From the NCBI RefSeq assembly GCF_042650885.1, contig NZ_JBHSBU010000001.1:2542001-2606000 (forward strand): 64,000 bases of DNA, in the 5' to 3' direction. The first letter of the stretch is position 1. Each line of letters opens with the position of its first letter. This DNA comes from Chitinimonas_A lacunae (GTDB lineage: Bacteria > Pseudomonadota > Gammaproteobacteria > Burkholderiales > Chitinimonadaceae). The translations under genes were made by a program, and so were the position numbers. Of this stretch, positions 1-11,826 are shown one piece after another. Below the pieces are notes generated by a model, which saw only the letters and a list, made by a program, of their open reading frames with translations, made no database searches and was not told where the DNA came from.

Positions 1-223
1 CGCCGGCGTCGAGATACGCCTGATGGATACCGGCGATCACATCGGGTTGGGTCAGGACCAGCAGGTCGTTATTGCCCTTGAGATCGTGCCCCCAGTCGCG
101 GAAGCGCTCGCCGCGATAGTCGGCTTCCTCAAGGCTGTGCCGCTGGATCATCGTGCCCATGCCGCCGTCGAGAATCAGAATGCGTTGCTGGAGGAGTTCT
201 GTCAGGCGGGCGGTACGTGTCAT
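1..223 (-). CDS. metH: Cobalamin-dependent methionine synthase, N-terminal part (truncated by window edge)
   Basis: The 74 residues visible are the start of a MetH-type homocysteine-binding domain: an N-terminal helix, then ILDGGMGTMIQ, the DYRGERF segment and LKGNNDLLVLTQPDVI, all hallmarks of B12-dependent 5-methyltetrahydrofolate-homocysteine methyltransferase. It makes methionine from homocysteine in the cytosol, consistent with metX-metW elsewhere in the window. The ATG at 223 is the first start in frame and gives the family's usual N-terminus. The rest of the gene (normally about 1200 residues) lies off the left edge, so cobalamin and activation domains cannot be checked. A short stand-alone homocysteine methyltransferase of the same domain is a less likely alternative. 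Confidence 0.9.
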   Translation of the reverse strand, partial: MTRTARLTELLQQRILILDGGMGTMIQRHSLEEADYRGERFRDWGHDLKGNNDLLVLTQPDVIAGIHQAYLDAG

Positions 224-359
224 GGCAAGATGCTGAAAATATTGCAGAAGTCGCCGATTCTAGCACGGAGCACCCGAGTATTATCGTTGCAGCTCTCTAA
301 GCATCATGAGTGAAATTCATGATCGAATTTGCTTTGAATCTGCTTTCCCTACCTGCCCT

Positions 360-680
360 ATGTCTATCCTCTCCCCCTTCCTTCTCCTTGCCCTCGTCTT
401 CATTGCCGTCGGCTTTTTCCATTGGCGTCACCGCCGCAAGCCGATTCCGGTCTGGTACCGCGGGGGACTGGGCACCGCTGCCATGCTGGTGCTGTTGGTA
501 GCTCCCCGCTGCGTGTGCAGACTCGATCTGCTTGAGCTTTTTCTGCTTGAGCTATCAGGCGGAACGGTCTTTTATCTCCTAGTACTGTTCGGCGCCTTTC
601 TTCTGTCGCTTATCCATTCGCGGATCGCGAAAACTTTGGTGCAACGTACTACGCACAAGCACGGGCTCAACGGAAAGTAA
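360..680 (+). CDS. Hypothetical small membrane protein
   Basis: An open frame of about 106 residues (from ATG 360; an upstream ATG at 306 is also in frame) with three hydrophobic stretches: residues about 3-20, 36-47 and 70-88 of the short version. A basic segment (HWRHRRK) follows the first helix and the C-terminus is basic, as expected for an inner-membrane protein. No family is recognised. Neither start has a convincing ribosome binding site, and the gene stands alone between divergent metH and the convergent LPMO gene, so it may not be expressed. Confidence 0.35.
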   Translation: MSILSPFLLLALVFIAVGFFHWRHRRKPIPVWYRGGLGTAAMLVLLVAPRCVCRLDLLELFLLELSGGTVFYLLVLFGAFLLSLIHSRIAKTLVQRTTHKHGLNGK

Positions 681-814
681 AATTTTAGGAAAATATCGTT
701 CAAGTCATATAGCCATTTATTAAAATAAATAAACATAAATCGCAAAAATAAATCTCCCGCACTGCTTCCCCGGCCTATGGCAAAAGCCGAGCGGTCCATT
801 CTTTCGAACAATAA

Positions 815-843
815 AAAAGCGGACCCTGGACGGGTCCGCTTTT
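815..843 (-). terminator. Rho-independent terminator of the LPMO gene
   Basis: A near-perfect inverted repeat AAAAGCGGACC / GGTCCGCTTTT with a short loop lies 46 bases past the LPMO stop codon on the minus strand. The A-run and T-run flanks make it potentially bidirectional, which suits the convergent small gene ending at 680. Confidence 0.85.
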
Positions 844-888
844 CCCTTATGCCCTGGAGCCTAGCTCACCCTTCGAGATTGACGCACT

Positions 889-2256
889 TTAACGCCACTT
901 CGAAGACGAATTGGCATGACAAGCCCCGAGGTTCTGCCATACCCCCCAGGCTCCCGACTTGGTCGGATCTTCACCCTGGGTCCACCACTGGTTGCGGTAG
1001 TTATGGCCATTGGCCGATACCGTCGTGCCCACCTTGTCGTAGACCGTATTGGCGCTCCAGGCCGCAGCACAGACGCCGCTGGGTTTGGGTGTCGGTGTCG
1101 GCGTCGGTGTCGGTGTCGGCGTCACGGTGGTGCTGCAATTCCCTTGCAGCTTCCACGGCCCCCACTGATCGGCGCCTGGGATCGTGCCGACGTTCCACCA
1201 TTGAGCCTTCCAGGCTTTCTGATTGTAGGAGACGACTTCACCGCCCGTGTAGGTCACGCTGGTGCTCCACGACGGCAGGCCGTTACAGGCCGGATCGGGG
1301 CTGCCGCCCGGTGGCAGGGTGATGTCGATCTGGAAGTGGTTGCCGCTGCCGTTCACCACATAGACGCGGTTTTCGCTGGCACTTCTCACCGCCGCCACAT
1401 TGCCGCGCGGATCGAGCACGCCGACCTTGACCCGGCTGGAGGCGCTATTGACCTGATTGCCCAGCAGTTGCGGCCACAGATCGGCCAGGCCTTGGCCGGC
1501 AGCGAGTGTCAGGGTATGGGTTTCCAGATCGCGGCCGCCGCTGTCGAACAGCCGCAGTGTCACCTTGCTGTCTGCCGGCAGGTTCTGCTGGGCCCGAACC
1601 TGACCGGCTTCCTTCCAATTCGAGACCACCGCACCGTTGAAGCTTACATCCATGCAGGCATAGAACGCCTCGGGGCTGTCCGAGCGCTGCCAGATGTTAT
1701 AGATCACATGGCGCCCGCTCTTATTCCTGGGCAGCGGACAGCTCATCTTATAGCGGCCGTTCTCCAGCTTGACCGTGGTGACGCGGCAGAAAGGCTGCGC
1801 TTCCAGATCGCTCCACTTGAGCGGCTTGGTCGGATCGTAGCCATCGCGGGTGATATAGAAGTCGAAATAGCGGGTGGCATGTGGTGCCGCCGCATGGTAG
1901 ACGAATTCGAGATTACCGTTGGCATCGGCCGCGACCGGCGTGGACGGCCAATCGGCGCGCGGCAGGTCCATGCCTTTGTAGAGCGATTTGCCGCCCGAGC
2001 AGAGTTGGCCATCGGGCACGAAGTCACGATGGCGGCCGTCCGGATTCTGGTTGACGCCATTCCAATCGTAGAGCGCCTGGGTACCGCCCGCGGCGACGGC
2101 TGCCTGGCAAGCGGCCGATTTCGGTGCTTCGGGGCCTTCCTTGAAACAGCCGTAGATACGTGAGATCGGCAGCTCGAAGCTGCCATGGGCAGCCGCGAAC
2201 AGCGGCATCAGCGCAAGCGCCAGCGGCGCCAGGCGCGGGGAAAACATACGACGCAT
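889..2256 (-). CDS. Secreted AA10 lytic polysaccharide monooxygenase with two chitin-binding modules
   Basis: Copper enzyme that oxidatively cleaves crystalline chitin outside the cell. Residues 1-23 are a Sec signal peptide ending AAA, so the mature protein begins with His24, the obligatory N-terminal copper ligand (HGSFELPISR). The second copper-brace histidine is His126 (APHATRYFDFYIT), and Phe198 in EAFYACMDV occupies the axial position known from CBP21. The AA10 domain spans about 24-212 and is followed by a GbpA-2-like beta domain (about 215-315). Two CBM5/12 modules follow (about 324-374 and 396-447, each with the AWKAQWW / NYRNQWW aromatic motif), joined by a Pro-Thr linker (380-392). 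GAGGAGG sits 6 bases before the ATG. It lies head-to-tail with the chitinase gene, each with its own terminator. Chitin rather than cellulose is favoured by the CBMs and the neighbour. Confidence 0.96.
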   Translation of the reverse strand: MRRMFSPRLAPLALALMPLFAAAHGSFELPISRIYGCFKEGPEAPKSAACQAAVAAGGTQALYDWNGVNQNPDGRHRDFVPDGQLCSGGKSLYKGMDLPRADWPSTPVAADANGNLEFVYHAAAPHATRYFDFYITRDGYDPTKPLKWSDLEAQPFCRVTTVKLENGRYKMSCPLPRNKSGRHVIYNIWQRSDSPEAFYACMDVSFNGAVVSNWKEAGQVRAQQNLPADSKVTLRLFDSGGRDLETHTLTLAAGQGLADLWPQLLGNQVNSASSRVKVGVLDPRGNVAAVRSASENRVYVVNGSGNHFQIDITLPPGGSPDPACNGLPSWSTSVTYTGGEVVSYNQKAWKAQWWNVGTIPGADQWGPWKLQGNCSTTVTPTPTPTPTPTPKPSGVCAAAWSANTVYDKVGTTVSANGHNYRNQWWTQGEDPTKSGAWGVWQNLGACHANSSSKWR

Positions 2257-2422
2257 AAGAGCCTCCTCAGAGTCGTGTCAGCCGTCATCATCTGGACGGC
2301 CCGAACGCCGCCCTGGCTACCTTAAGCGGCGCGTCCTGCGCCGCCGCGGTAATCGGTAGAACCGGAAATTCAGAAATCAGAAATCGGCAATCCGCAGCAA
2401 CATCGGTCCGAACCGACGCAAG

Positions 2423-2448
2423 AAAGCGCCGCCCGCAGGCGGCGCTTT
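2423..2448 (-). terminator. Rho-independent terminator of the GH18-GH19 chitinase gene
   Basis: Perfect inverted repeat AAAGCGCCGCC / GGCGGCGCTTT with a four-base loop, 8 bases beyond the stop codon on the minus strand. The following 166 bases up to the LPMO start are free of genes and should hold the LPMO promoter. Confidence 0.85.
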
Positions 2449-2455
2449 GCCGGAC

Positions 2456-5434
<2,979 letters not shown>

Positions 5435-5877
5435 GTCGGATTCTCCTGAAAAGAGTTTGTTGGATTCTTTGATCGCGTCGCCACGCCATCATGAGACAAC
5501 TTCAATACCATGCCAGATGACGAATGGATTTTCAAGACAGTGTTATTCATATAGAGGACAAAGCAAATACCGAAACGTCATTTTTTTACCAGAAATAGTC
5601 GAGTCGCTCGGGACAACCCTGTCACTTTTCTACGCCAAATCGCTAGACAATTATCCAAATAAGTCTTTCCGGATAACTAGTTAGCACAAAAAGAAAGCAA
5701 AATGTAAGGTTGGTATCGGAGTGGTCAGCAAGCGGTCAGCAGGCGACGAACGGTAGGAAGAAAATTTGTGCAGTGCGATGGCCGAACGCCGGTCATCATG
5801 AAATGGTACGGTCCAGCGCTTGGCGCCGGGCGCTGAAGCGGCCAAGATGGTCTGGTCCATTTCCAGCGCTCAGCCCC
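5435..5877. other. Intergenic region between divergent chitinase and yqiA genes
   Basis: About 440 bases with an AT-rich centre (5530-5705) and a GC-richer half next to yqiA. No convincing gene. It must carry the promoters of both divergent genes, but no single promoter or operator stands out clearly enough to call. Confidence 0.5.
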
Positions 5878-6462
5878 ATGTCCCTGACTTTCGTCTATCT
5901 GCACGGCTTCAACAGTTCGCCCGAGTCGGTCAAAGCCAGAATGCTGGCCGACTACCTGCGCCAATACGCGTCCGATGTCGGCTTCGACTGCCCCACCCTG
6001 CCCTATGCCCCCGACCGCGCAGCCGAACTGATCGCGACACGACTGGGCCGGCAGTCAGGGGAAATCCGCCTGATCGGCAGCTCACTGGGAGGCTTCTACG
6101 CCACCTGGGCGGCCGAGCGCTTTGGCTTGCCGGCCGTCTTGATCAATCCGGCGGTCCATCCGCATCGGCTGCTGCCCGCCTATCTCGGCCCGCAACAGAA
6201 TCTCTACACCGGCGAGCGCTATCTCCTGACCGAGGCCCACCTCGACGCCCTGCTGGCGCTCGAAGTCCCTTCGCTCATGCCAGAGCGCTACTGGCTGATG
6301 GTGGAAACCGGCGATGAAACCCTCGATTACCGCGAAGCCGTCGACTTCTATGCCGGCGCACGCCAGACCGTGATCGAAGGCGGTGATCATGGTTTCCAGA
6401 GTTGGGGAAGTCTGCTGCCAGCGCTGCTGGCATGGGGACGCGGGGAAACTACCGACAAATAA
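5878..6462 (+). CDS. yqiA: YqiA-family alpha/beta-hydrolase (esterase)
   Basis: A 194-residue cytosolic esterase closely following the E. coli YqiA pattern: FVYLHGFNSSPESVKA at the N-terminus, nucleophile Ser69 in GSSLGG, likely acid Asp146 (ETGDETLDYR) and His171 in EGGDHGF complete the catalytic triad. YqiA hydrolyses short acyl esters; the physiological substrate is unknown. The frame is open further upstream to 5710, but the ATG at 5878 places the first beta strand at the usual position, and the upstream stretch has no family resemblance. It stands alone, divergent from the chitinase gene and convergent with the M16 protease gene. Confidence 0.9.
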   Translation: MSLTFVYLHGFNSSPESVKARMLADYLRQYASDVGFDCPTLPYAPDRAAELIATRLGRQSGEIRLIGSSLGGFYATWAAERFGLPAVLINPAVHPHRLLPAYLGPQQNLYTGERYLLTEAHLDALLALEVPSLMPERYWLMVETGDETLDYREAVDFYAGARQTVIEGGDHGFQSWGSLLPALLAWGRGETTDK

Positions 6463-6576
6463 ATATATTCAGCAAATTCCTTGCAAGATTTTTAGCTTGA
6501 TATAAACAAAAAAACATATATTCAGCCTAAAACCACGCCATTCCTGTCCACCCCGCCTTCACGCCAGCCAGACACA

Positions 6577-6609
6577 AAAAACGCCGCCCACCTTGTCAGT
6601 GGGCGGCGT
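6577..6609 (-). terminator. Rho-independent terminator of the M16 protease gene
   Basis: Inverted repeat ACGCCGCCCAC / GTGGGCGGCGT with a seven-base loop followed on the minus strand by TTTTTTG, 34 bases past the stop codon. Confidence 0.85.
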
Positions 6610-6642
6610 GGCGCAAACCGGCACGAGGCCGGTTCAGCGGCT

Positions 6643-9447
6643 TCAGGGCTTGGCCGACGCGGTGCGCTTGGCGCTACCGGCGAAATCCCCGGCATAGCTG
6701 TGAACCAGCTTGGCCGGGTCCAGATGACGCCGGACCGCCTCATTGACCTCGGCCACCGTCAGCGCCTCGATGCGCTTTTCCAGATCGGCGACAAAGCGCA
6801 TATCGCGGCCCAGGAACAGCAGATAGGCCAGTTGGCCCGACAGGCGCGAATCCTGGGTGCGGCCGAGCCGGTTGCGCTGCAACAGTGCGCCCTTGGCCTG
6901 GGTCAGCTCGGCTTCGGTGATGCCCTCGCGCCGCAGCGTTTCGAAGGTCTCGATCATGCCGGTCTTGAGCTTGGCCAGATTCTCGGGCGCGTAGCTGACC
7001 GTGACATTGAGGGTGCTGTTGGCGTCTTTCGAGTTGTCTTCAAGGCGGGCGTAGGCACCGTAGGTGATGCCGTCGCGCTCGCGCAGACGCTGCCACAGCC
7101 GCGAGCTGCCGTCGCCACCCAGGATATGTACCGCCACCGACAGCGCGGCAAAGTCCGGGGCATCGTCGCGGATCGGCAGCGCCAGTCCGGCCAGATATTC
7201 CGCATTGGCCTTGTCGGGCGTCTCGGCGCTCAGCACCTTGGGGGTGGCAGCGTGGTAGGGGTCCTCGATACGACGATAGGACACCTTGCTCTTCCAGTCG
7301 CCGAACAGCTTTTCAAGCTGGGCCTGCACCGCGGCCTGATCGAACGAGCCGACCAGCGCCACTTCGCCATGGTTGGCGCCGAAGAATTCGCGGTGGAATT
7401 TCTGCAGATCGCTGACCTGGGCCTGCTTCACCTGGGCAAGCTGCTCCTCGAAGGTCGGCACATAGCGCGGATCGGTCGCCGGATACGGATTGTCATGCCG
7501 CTCCAGCGCCAGCTGGGCCACGGCACGCGGCTGGCGACGCTGGTCTTCGATGCCGGTTATCCATTCCTGCTTGAGCTGGGCCAGTTCGGTCTGGGCGAAG
7601 GTCGGCTTGCGCAGCATGGTCTGCACCAGTTCGAGCATGGCCGGCAGATGCTGGCGACGGCTCTCGAAACCGATGTAGAGGTTGCCCTTGTCGTATTGGA
7701 CGAAGGTCAATTGACTCTGCAAGGTTTCCAGCCGCTCGGAGATCGCACTGCGGCTGAGTCCGCCGGCACCGCGATTGAGCATCGCAGCCGTCAGCTCGGC
7801 GGCCATCGACTTGCCGGCCAGCGACTTCTCATCGCCGAAATGCAGGTTCACGCGGCCGCTGACCGTGTCGCCCCGGGTGGCTTTTTGCAGCAGCGCCACC
7901 TTCATGCCGTTCTTGAGCTGACTGCGCACCACCCGGCTGTCGATGTTGGCCGGGCTCGGGTCGAACGCTTCGCCCTGGGCCACGGCGTTGCGGCCGGTGT
8001 AGTTGGCAAGCAGGCTGTCCATGGCCGGCGCCTTGGGAATCTCGGCGCGGTTGGGTTTGTCGGTCGGCACGAAATGGCCGACGGTGCGGTTGCTCGGCTT
8101 GAAATAGTGTTCAGCAGCGCGCTGCACATCGGCCAGCGTGGCCGCTTCGATCCGGTCGCGGTTGAGGAAGGACAGACGCCAGTCGCCAGTGCCGATCGCT
8201 TCGGACAACTCGAGCGTAAAGCGGCTCTGGTCGTTCAGGGTCTTCTCGAAATCGTTGAGCAGCATGCGCTTGGCGAGCTTGAGTTCGGCTTCGGTGATTG
8301 GCTTTTGCTTGATGCCTTCGATCACCGACAGCATCACCTCCCGCGCCTTGTCACGCGACTGACGCTTGTCGAGCGCCAGCATGAAGACCTGGAAGCCGCT
8401 ATCGGCCCAGCCCTGCCCCCACGACCAGGAACCGCTGGCCAGGCCCTTCTCGACCACGGCCTTATGCAGCCGGCCGTTCGGGGTATCGCCAAGGATCACG
8501 TCCAAGAGCGCATTGGCGGCATGGTCAGCATGGCTGCCCGGCGCAACATGGTAGAACACGCCGACGCGCTGGCTGTCGCCGACGCGCTCGAGCGTCACTT
8601 CCTGGGCGCCGTCCTGGGTCGGCTCGCGGGTATACAGCGTCGGCAGCTTGCGGCTGGGCTTGGGCAGCGGACCGAAATAGCGGGCGATCAACTGGAGCGT
8701 CTTGGCTTCGTCGAGCTGGCCCGTGACCGCCAGCACCGCGTTGTCGGGCTGGTAGTAGAGCTTGTAGAACGCCTGTAGCCGGTCGATGCCGACGTTCTCG
8801 ACATCGCTGCGCGCGCCGATGGTCGATTTGCCGTAGTTGTGCCACTGGAAGGCGGCCGAGGTGAGCTTATCGACCAGCACCCCGTCCGGGTCGTTCTCGC
8901 CCCGTTCCATCTCGTTGCGCACCACCGTCATCTCGCTGTCCAGATCCTGCTTGAGGATCAGGCTGTTGAGCATGCGGTCGGCTTCCATCCGCAGCGTCCA
9001 GTCGAGGTTGTCGTCGGAGGCGGCAAAAATCTCGAAATAGTTGGTGCGGTCATACCAGGTAGTGGCATTGCTCTGGATGCCCCGGCGCGAATATTCGCGG
9101 TCGAGCGTGCCATTGGGGAAGGTCGGCGTGCCCTTGAACAGCATATGTTCGAGCAGGTGGGCCATGCCCGTTTCGCCATAGTTCTCATGGCGGCTGCCGA
9201 CCAGATAGGTAATGTTGACGGTGGTCTTGGGCTTGCTCGGGTCGGCAGCGATCAGCACACGCAGGCCGTTGGCCAGCAGGTATTCGTTGACGCCCTCGAC
9301 GCTGCGAACCCGGGTGATGCCCTCAGGCAGCGGCACACTGGCCGCCTGCGACGCGGCCGGCTGGGAAGTGGTGGCGGCCTGAAGCGGTGTCAGCGTGGCC
9401 AGGGCCATGGCGACCGCGCAGACAACGGTGCGAAGCGGGTAATGCAT
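6643..9447 (-). CDS. Secreted or periplasmic M16-family zinc metallopeptidase (pitrilysin-like, two-domain)
   Basis: A 934-residue insulinase/pitrilysin-type protease. A signal peptide (residues 1-25, cleaved near LQAATT) sends it to the periplasm or outside. The first M16 half carries the inverted zinc motif HLLEH at 97-101 (GETGMAHLLEHMLFKGT), with the downstream NEMERGENDP segment supplying the third ligand. The second half (about residue 490 on) is the inactive partner with the conserved RRQPRAVAQ and NHGEVALVGSFD segments. Such proteins degrade peptides inside a closed chamber. AGGAG lies 10 bases before the ATG. It has its own terminator, and the transcription unit appears monocistronic. 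Confidence 0.95.
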   Translation of the reverse strand: MHYPLRTVVCAVAMALATLTPLQAATTSQPAASQAASVPLPEGITRVRSVEGVNEYLLANGLRVLIAADPSKPKTTVNITYLVGSRHENYGETGMAHLLEHMLFKGTPTFPNGTLDREYSRRGIQSNATTWYDRTNYFEIFAASDDNLDWTLRMEADRMLNSLILKQDLDSEMTVVRNEMERGENDPDGVLVDKLTSAAFQWHNYGKSTIGARSDVENVGIDRLQAFYKLYYQPDNAVLAVTGQLDEAKTLQLIARYFGPLPKPSRKLPTLYTREPTQDGAQEVTLERVGDSQRVGVFYHVAPGSHADHAANALLDVILGDTPNGRLHKAVVEKGLASGSWSWGQGWADSGFQVFMLALDKRQSRDKAREVMLSVIEGIKQKPITEAELKLAKRMLLNDFEKTLNDQSRFTLELSEAIGTGDWRLSFLNRDRIEAATLADVQRAAEHYFKPSNRTVGHFVPTDKPNRAEIPKAPAMDSLLANYTGRNAVAQGEAFDPSPANIDSRVVRSQLKNGMKVALLQKATRGDTVSGRVNLHFGDEKSLAGKSMAAELTAAMLNRGAGGLSRSAISERLETLQSQLTFVQYDKGNLYIGFESRRQHLPAMLELVQTMLRKPTFAQTELAQLKQEWITGIEDQRRQPRAVAQLALERHDNPYPATDPRYVPTFEEQLAQVKQAQVSDLQKFHREFFGANHGEVALVGSFDQAAVQAQLEKLFGDWKSKVSYRRIEDPYHAATPKVLSAETPDKANAEYLAGLALPIRDDAPDFAALSVAVHILGGDGSSRLWQRLRERDGITYGAYARLEDNSKDANSTLNVTVSYAPENLAKLKTGMIETFETLRREGITEAELTQAKGALLQRNRLGRTQDSRLSGQLAYLLFLGRDMRFVADLEKRIEALTVAEVNEAVRRHLDPAKLVHSYAGDFAGSAKRTASAKP

Positions 9448-9619
9448 GGGAAGAATCTCCTAAGTGCCCCGGCCGTCATGGCGGCAACGGGCGTCTATCA
9501 GGCCAGCGCGGCCTGTTCTCTATGAAACCGTCACCGGCCAATACCGGTCACAATTCCGAAAAGATAATATTCTGTCTTTATCCTGCAAGACCAGTCGATT
9601 ATTTAGAGAATATTATCTA

Positions 9620-10144
9620 TTAACCTGACATATCTTTTTGCTCGTCGGTACTGCTGGCCAGGGTGCGCAGCGTATCCCCTGCGACGCGGCATAGCTGCCA
9701 CTCGGGCATGATGGTGGCGCCGAGCTTGCGGTAGAAGGCAAGTACCGGGGTATTCCAGTCGAGCACCGCCCACTCGAAACGACCGCAGCCACGTTCCACC
9801 GCCCGTGCCGCCACCTGACGGAACAGCTTCTCGCCGATGCCGTTGCGCCGGTATTCGGGCAGAACGAACAGGTCTTCGAGATACAGGCCGGGCTTAGCCA
9901 GAAAGGTCGAGTAATTGTGGAAGTACAGCGCAAAGCCGACTGCCTGCGCCCCGTCGGGCCGGACGATCTCGGCCACCAGTGCCTCGGCATAGCGCGGCTG
10001 GCCGAACAGATGGTGGCGCAGTTGTTCGGGCGTGGCGGTAAACAGATGGGTCAGTTTCTCGTAGACGGCCAGTTCGTGAATCAGGCCATGCAATGCTGCT
10101 TCGTCGCCCGGCGCGGCATCGCGGATGGTAAAAGCCACTTTCAT
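9620..10144 (-). CDS. GNAT-family N-acetyltransferase
   Basis: A 174-residue acetyl-CoA-dependent N-acetyltransferase. The motif A region reads LYLEDLFVLPEYRRNGIGEKLFRQVAARA (about 89-117; R/Q-x-x-G-x-G/A acetyl-CoA loop as RRNGIG), followed by FEWAVLDWNTPVLAFYRKLGA, the motif B that closes the fold. The overall pattern, including VYEKLTH near residue 28, resembles the diamine (spermidine/spermine) acetyltransferase branch, but the acceptor cannot be assigned. Its ATG overlaps the stop of the thioesterase gene by ATGA, so the two are translationally coupled. Confidence 0.88.
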   Translation of the reverse strand: MKVAFTIRDAAPGDEAALHGLIHELAVYEKLTHLFTATPEQLRHHLFGQPRYAEALVAEIVRPDGAQAVGFALYFHNYSTFLAKPGLYLEDLFVLPEYRRNGIGEKLFRQVAARAVERGCGRFEWAVLDWNTPVLAFYRKLGATIMPEWQLCRVAGDTLRTLASSTDEQKDMSG

Positions 10145-10560
10145 CGCACCACCTCACGCAACTGGGCCCGCAGCCGCTCGGGCAGGGGCTGGGAAGCGCC
10201 ACTGGCATAGTCGACCCAGACCAGCACCGCTTCGCCTTCGGCGGCGATCTGCTCGGGTTGGTCGGCCGGACAGAGCCGGTGGCCCAGGGTGAAACTCGAA
10301 TTGCCGAGCCGCTCGACCCAGGTTTCGACCCGGACCGTGGCCGGGTAATGGAGCGGCTGGCGGAACTGGCAGGCAGTCGAGGCCAGCACCGGTCCTTGAC
10401 CGGCATCGGGCGAGACGCGCCAGCCGTGATGCTCCAGCCATTCGACCCGTGCCTGTTCGAAAAAACGGAAATATAAGGTGTTATTGAGGTGGCCGAGCGC
10501 GTCCATATCGCCCCAGCGCAAGGCAAGGAGATCGACGGCAAGCAGCGGCTTGTCTGACAT
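10141..10560 (-). CDS. Acyl-CoA thioesterase, hotdog fold (4HBT/YbgC-FadM type)
   Basis: A 139-residue single hotdog domain. The active-site loop RWGDMDALGHLNN (16-27; catalytic Asp20 and the GHxNN helix start) is diagnostic of 4-hydroxybenzoyl-CoA thioesterase-like enzymes, which hydrolyse acyl-CoA thioesters in the cytosol. First gene of a two-gene unit with the GNAT gene, stop and start overlapping by four bases. The natural acyl chain is not predictable from the sequence. Confidence 0.9.
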   Translation of the reverse strand: MSDKPLLAVDLLALRWGDMDALGHLNNTLYFRFFEQARVEWLEHHGWRVSPDAGQGPVLASTACQFRQPLHYPATVRVETWVERLGNSSFTLGHRLCPADQPEQIAAEGEAVLVWVDYASGASQPLPERLRAQLREVVR

Positions 10561-10767
10561 GGCAGCAGGACGTAGGTGGGAAAACCCCTAGCTTATTCCG
10601 GCCGCCGCCGCTTGGAAAGCCAGACGGGCGCAGCCGGGTCGATCAGGGCCGGGCCGATCCGGGCGGCATAAACGCGACAGCCATGCCGATCAAACGCAAA
10701 TACACACGCAGGCTGGATTGGGCTTTGCTAAACTCGCGCGTTTTTTGACTTTTAGCTGACGATTTCC

Positions 10768-11709
10768 ATGGCTACGCTGATTTGCGGTTCGGTCGCTTAC
10801 GACACCATCATGGTGTTCCAGGATCACTTCAAGAACCATATCCTCCCCGACAAAGTGCATATGCTGTCGGTGTCGTTTCTGGTCCCGGAGATGCGGCGCG
10901 AGTTCGGCGGTTGCGCCGGCAATATCGCCTACAACCTGAAGCTGCTGGGCGGCGACCCGATCATCATGGCCACGGTCGGCCAGGACTTTGCCCCCTACAA
11001 GGACCGGCTCGACCAGCTCGGCATCCGCTACGACTGCGTCCGGGTGCTGGAGCAGCAATACACCCCGCAGTGCTTTATCACTACCGATCTGGCCGACAAC
11101 CAGATTACCGCCTTCCACCCGGGCGCAATGAGCTTCTCGCACGACAACGGCTTTGGCCACGTCAGCGGTGAGATCAAACTCGGCCACGTCGGCCCCGATG
11201 GCCTCGACGGCATGCTGAAGCGCTGCCGTGACTTCCAGGCTGCCGGCATTCCGTTCGTGTTCGATCCAGGCCAAGGCACGCCGCTGTTCACTGGCGAGCA
11301 GCTGCTCGAATGCATCCGCGCCGCCGACTATGTCACCTTCAACGATTACGAGGCCGAACTGGTACGCAGCAAGACCGGTCTCGGTGCCGCCGAGCTGGCG
11401 CGCGACGTCAAGGCGCTGGTGGTGACGCTGGGCTCGCAAGGCTCGACCATCTACGCCGACGGCAAGGTATTCGATATTCCGGTGGTGCAGCCGGTCAGCG
11501 TGGTCGACCCGACCGGCTGCGGCGACGCCTACCGTGCCGGCCTCCTGTACGGTATCGAGCGCAACTGGGACTGGGACACCACCGGTCGCCTGGCTTCGCT
11601 GATCGGTGCAGTCAAGGTGGCAGCGCGTGGCGCCCAGAACCATCATTTCAGCCTCGACAGCCTCGCAGAAGCCTTCCGCCGCCATTTCGGCCGCGAACTG
11701 CCGCGCTAA
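10768..11709 (+). CDS. PfkB-family carbohydrate/nucleoside kinase (adenosine-kinase-like)
   Basis: A 313-residue ribokinase-fold kinase. The substrate signature FGGCAGNIAYNLKLLG (46-61) and the anion-hole/ATP motif VDPTGCGDAYRAG (246-258), with catalytic base Asp253, are intact. Members annotated as adenosine kinase or fructokinase share this architecture; the GGCAGN-type N-terminal signature and the FNDYEAE segment resemble the adenosine-kinase-like bacterial branch, but the substrate is not certain. It stands alone, divergent from the thioesterase gene, with a strong terminator directly downstream. Confidence 0.9.
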   Translation: MATLICGSVAYDTIMVFQDHFKNHILPDKVHMLSVSFLVPEMRREFGGCAGNIAYNLKLLGGDPIIMATVGQDFAPYKDRLDQLGIRYDCVRVLEQQYTPQCFITTDLADNQITAFHPGAMSFSHDNGFGHVSGEIKLGHVGPDGLDGMLKRCRDFQAAGIPFVFDPGQGTPLFTGEQLLECIRAADYVTFNDYEAELVRSKTGLGAAELARDVKALVVTLGSQGSTIYADGKVFDIPVVQPVSVVDPTGCGDAYRAGLLYGIERNWDWDTTGRLASLIGAVKVAARGAQNHHFSLDSLAEAFRRHFGRELPR

Positions 11710-11732
11710 GTCATCGCGCAGTAAGCCACGAT

Positions 11733-11763
11733 AACGGCGGTCTGAAGACCGCCGTTGTTGTTT
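11733..11763 (+). terminator. Rho-independent terminator of the PfkB-family kinase gene
   Basis: Perfect stem AACGGCGGTCT / AGACCGCCGTT around a short loop, followed by GTTGTTTC, 23 bases after the stop codon. Confidence 0.85.
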
Positions 11764-11826
11764 CTTGCGGAGCCTCCCGGCGCGGTCTAGCCTGAGTTGG
11801 TCAAGGCCACTTCAGGAAACACTACT

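Noticed and set aside
6700..8778. A 692-codon plus-strand open frame opposite the M16 protease
   Set aside because: Antisense shadow; the minus strand carries the HLLEH zinc motif and normal domain order.
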